This document shows positions 63,523 through 64,000 of a stretch of 64,000 nt of DNA, piece after piece. The notes under the pieces are model-generated. The model was not told the DNA's origin and did no database searches. It saw nothing but the letters and a program-made list of their open reading frames with translations. Numbering within the stretch: the first letter of the stretch is position 1; each line of letters opens with the position of its first letter. The position numbers and the translations under genes are program-made. Source of the DNA: Clostridia bacterium (GTDB taxonomy: Bacteria > Bacillota > Clostridia > TANB77 > CAG-465); assembly GCA_017534305.1 (NCBI GenBank), contig JAFWCU010000034.1, positions 1 to 64,000 on the forward strand, read 5' to 3'.

Positions 63523-63550
63523 ATAAAGTTACAAAAAATGTAATAAATGG

Positions 63551-64000
63551 TTAAATTCTTTGACTTAAAACTATAAAAGCTGCTTCAGAAAACTCTATTT
63601 TCTTTTGTTTCTCTAATATATATGTTTCTTTTACCGCTAATTCTTTAATATCTTTTATATTTATAAAGCTTGGATTATAGCCCATCTTATCTAATACATT
63701 TTTTATTTTTTCTATTTTTTCATCGCTTAAATTTGAATATACAATTTCAACCTGTATTCCTTTTTGCTCTAATTGTTCTATTAATTCAAGATTAATTAGT
63801 GTTGTATTTTCTTTTATACTTTCTTCTATGTTATTTAGGTCTATGTATACAAATATTTTTTCTAGTTCTACTAGTATTCTATTTAAAAACTCACCTTTAA
63901 GGAATTTATTGTACATTAGTTTAGATATATAATCTCTGTATTCTTTGTCAATACTTTCTCCTATGCATTCACTAATCTTTGATTCGAATTCATCAAATTT
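63551..64000 (-). CDS. Partial gene of unknown function at the right edge
   Basis: The frame ends at 63551 and stays open to the window edge without a convincing start, so only the last ~149 residues are seen. They begin KFDEFESKISECIGESI at the edge, continue through a helical part (~30-85) and end with an alpha/beta-like stretch (GIQVEIVYSNLSDEKIEKI, VKETYILEKQKKIEFSEAAF). No signal peptide or dockerin is present in this part. An internal ATG at 63916 has no ribosome-binding site. I recognise no family. Confidence 0.55.
   Translation of the reverse strand, partial: KFDEFESKISECIGESIDKEYRDYISKLMYNKFLKGEFLNRILVELEKIFVYIDLNNIEESIKENTTLINLELIEQLEQKGIQVEIVYSNLSDEKIEKIKNVLDKMGYNPSFINIKDIKELAVKETYILEKQKKIEFSEAAFIVLSQRI

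Overview
The window is AT-rich, low-GC Clostridia-type DNA (Bacillota). Evidence for this is strong AGGAGG ribosome-binding sites, consensus TTGACA/TATAAT promoters, and families typical of Clostridia: a DUF4364 protein, a DUF4363-DUF421 pair, a tig-clpP-clpX cluster and a U32 peptidase with extra C-terminal cysteines. No rRNA, tRNA, CRISPR array or intact mobile element was seen. The species cannot be named from sequence alone; an uncultured gut-type Clostridia is my inference.

The dominant theme is a surface-protein system built on dockerin modules. Thirteen secreted proteins, almost all on the minus strand, end in a ~60-residue type I dockerin with two Ca-binding loops. They lie at 2.4-12.2 kb, 19.3-31.5 kb and 56.9-60.7 kb. 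None carries a recognisable glycoside hydrolase, carbohydrate-binding module or protease. They carry CAP/SCP domains (three proteins), Ig-like BIG_2 repeats, InlB-type and SpaA-like repeats, and modules I do not recognise. Two proteins have cohesin-like domains. One (60819-63308) is an 838-residue-class wall protein ending in a PETG-type sorting signal, encoded just upstream of a CAP-dockerin gene. The other (2395-2991) is a tiny cohesin-dockerin adaptor. The simplest reading is a cellulosome-like docking system used to display non-catalytic, adhesion-like or CAP proteins. Ten transcription units in and beside these clusters end in nearly the same terminator hairpin (AAAGAGG...CCTCTTT).

Layout: 1-540 holds an incoming terminator and a strongly promoted structured ncRNA. 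539-2200 has a Nudix hydrolase, a DHH phosphoesterase and a 35-residue membrane peptide. 2.4-12.2 kb is dockerin cluster 1. 12.3-15.8 kb has a conserved unknown, an ECF sigma factor with a mini membrane partner, an SOS-controlled LysM protein and a YigZ-family gene. 15.8-19.1 kb is tig-clpP-clpX. 19.3-31.5 kb is dockerin cluster 2. 31.6-39.3 kb encodes a cyclic beta-1,2-glucan synthase split into a GT84-containing gene and a GH94 gene. 39.5-56.8 kb is mostly housekeeping: typA, a MarR regulator, plsC-cmk, DUF4364, serS, engB, a DbpA-type helicase, dapA, DUF421-DUF4363, a zinc-ribbon membrane protein, a U32 protein and rlmB. 56.9-63.3 kb is dockerin cluster 3 with the anchoring cohesin protein. 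A partial gene runs off the right edge.

Many starts were moved inward from the longest reading frame to the ATG with the best-spaced Shine-Dalgarno site; the entries say where.
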